A DNA stretch of 64,000 nucleotides, taken from assembly GCF_022024035.1 (NCBI RefSeq), contig NZ_CP091787.1:2542001-2606000 (forward strand), read 5' to 3'. This DNA comes from Prevotella sp. E13-17. Lineage in GTDB: Bacteria > Bacteroidota > Bacteroidia > Bacteroidales > Bacteroidaceae. Under the pieces are notes generated by a model. The model did no database searches and was not told the DNA's origin. It was given only the letters and a program-made list of their open reading frames with translations. Shown here piece after piece: positions 63,700 to 64,000 of this stretch. Made by a program: the position numbers and the translations under genes. Numbering within the stretch: position 1 is the stretch's first letter; each line of letters begins with the position of its first letter.

Positions 63700-64000
63700 T
63701 CAGTCGGCCTGGATGATGAGGTAGCGACTGATGCTCCAGAAGCGGGGCACGTTGGTGATGCGCAGCGTACAACTGTTACCATTCTGAGTGATGGTGTAAG
63801 AGTCGGAGGGCGCATCCGTCAACACCTTTGCCTTTTTGCTGGGGATGTTGAACTGCGTGGTGTTGCGAATGTCAATTTTGGTGAAGAGCGCTTGATTCAG
63901 CGATTCATAGTTCACCTTCTTTTTCTTCAGCAGACCGCCACCCGTCAGCAGGCCCTTCTCCTTCAGATCACGACTAGTGCCCACCACATAATAAGCCTTA
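63700..64000 (-). CDS. 3' end of an adhesin-like (Cbp1-type) protein, partial
   Basis: Only the C-terminal ~100 residues are present, running off the right edge; no in-window start exists. The visible text, YYVVGTSRDLKEKGLLTGG, LFTKIDIRNTTQFNIPSKKAKVL and SDSYTITQNGNSCTLRITN, resembles the C-terminal domain of Cbp1 family collagen-binding glycoprotein adhesins and related Bacteroidota envelope proteins (from memory, unverified). The domain ends PRFWSISRYLIIQAD. Which protein this belongs to cannot be decided without the upstream half. Confidence 0.55.
   Translation of the reverse strand, partial: KAYYVVGTSRDLKEKGLLTGGGLLKKKKVNYESLNQALFTKIDIRNTTQFNIPSKKAKVLTDAPSDSYTITQNGNSCTLRITNVPRFWSISRYLIIQAD

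Overview
The window looks like a chromosome segment of a Bacteroidales bacterium, most probably Prevotellaceae (Prevotella/Segatella type). Evidence: nearly every operon start carries the Bacteroidota promoter form TTTG-N19-21-TAnnTTTG; secreted proteins end in T9SS-like tails (xLDGRxV...GxYIV); and the gene content (PL11 rhamnogalacturonan lyases, GH57/GT4/GH133 glycogen cluster, DUF4369 and DUF4625 lipoproteins, AsnA, Cbp1-like adhesin) is typical. No rRNA or tRNA gene was seen. Species cannot be fixed from the sequence alone.

Layout. 0-8.6 kb: 5' end of mfd, a dolichol-phosphate-mannose-type glycosyltransferase, a leftward operon (DUF4369 lipoprotein, pyrC, stand-alone MetH reactivation domain, metallophosphoesterase, acyltransferase) coupled by ATGA overlaps, then dnaX-ftsB/divIC-like-membrane protein. 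8.7-10.35 kb: a complete-looking IS110-group element with a plausible bridge-RNA region. 10.4-17.7 kb: an AT-rich accessory stretch with an S41 peptidase, an orphan membrane protein between 86-bp direct repeats, a hybrid pseudogene, an unknown 109-aa/532-aa pair, and a KilA-N remnant followed by a NYN-LOTUS protein. 17.7-21.2 kb: putative metal-uptake operon (Cys/His-rich small protein, TonB receptor, two DUF4625 lipoproteins). 21.4-24.6 kb: clpS-clpA-aat, a complete N-degron cassette. 24.7-34.4 kb: two giant secreted PL11 lyases flanking asnA. 34.5-39.3 kb: glycogen/alpha-glucan operon. 39.5-47.1 kb: Crp-type regulator, lipid kinase, miaA, EamA transporter, fRMsr, gap, mscL, SulP. 47.3-50.6 kb: zinc-ribbon/SPFH-GYF/membrane trio. 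51-57.3 kb: secreted proteins and a GH2 beta-galactosidase. 57.4-59.1 kb: a RAYT-type HUH transposase beside a repeat cluster. 59.1-64 kb: periplasmic/lipoprotein pair, divergent AraC regulator, glmM, and the 3' end of an adhesin-like gene.

The most unusual content is non-coding. Two loci (17.34-17.71 and 58.63-58.94 kb) hold the same composite element in opposite orientation: a GTATGTTCGTTTGTTATTATGTCTTT-type module, a five-unit array of 11-bp units (consensus CCAGnnnCTAG) at an exact 22-bp period, and a 14-15-bp perfect palindrome with a 7-nt loop. A third locus at 50.9 kb has two units with a different, matching core (act instead of ggg), again 22 bp apart. The palindrome recurs at 24.6 and 34.4 kb, and a large inverted copy of the TTATTATGTCTTT module sits at 1.1-1.4 kb. 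A RAYT transposase with an extra C-terminal domain lies next to one cluster and is the obvious candidate for moving or maintaining some of them. Several repeats supply or abut the stop codons of neighbouring genes. Independently, the IS110 element has short strings in its left non-coding end that match its own flanks and right end in the way expected for bridge-RNA guides.
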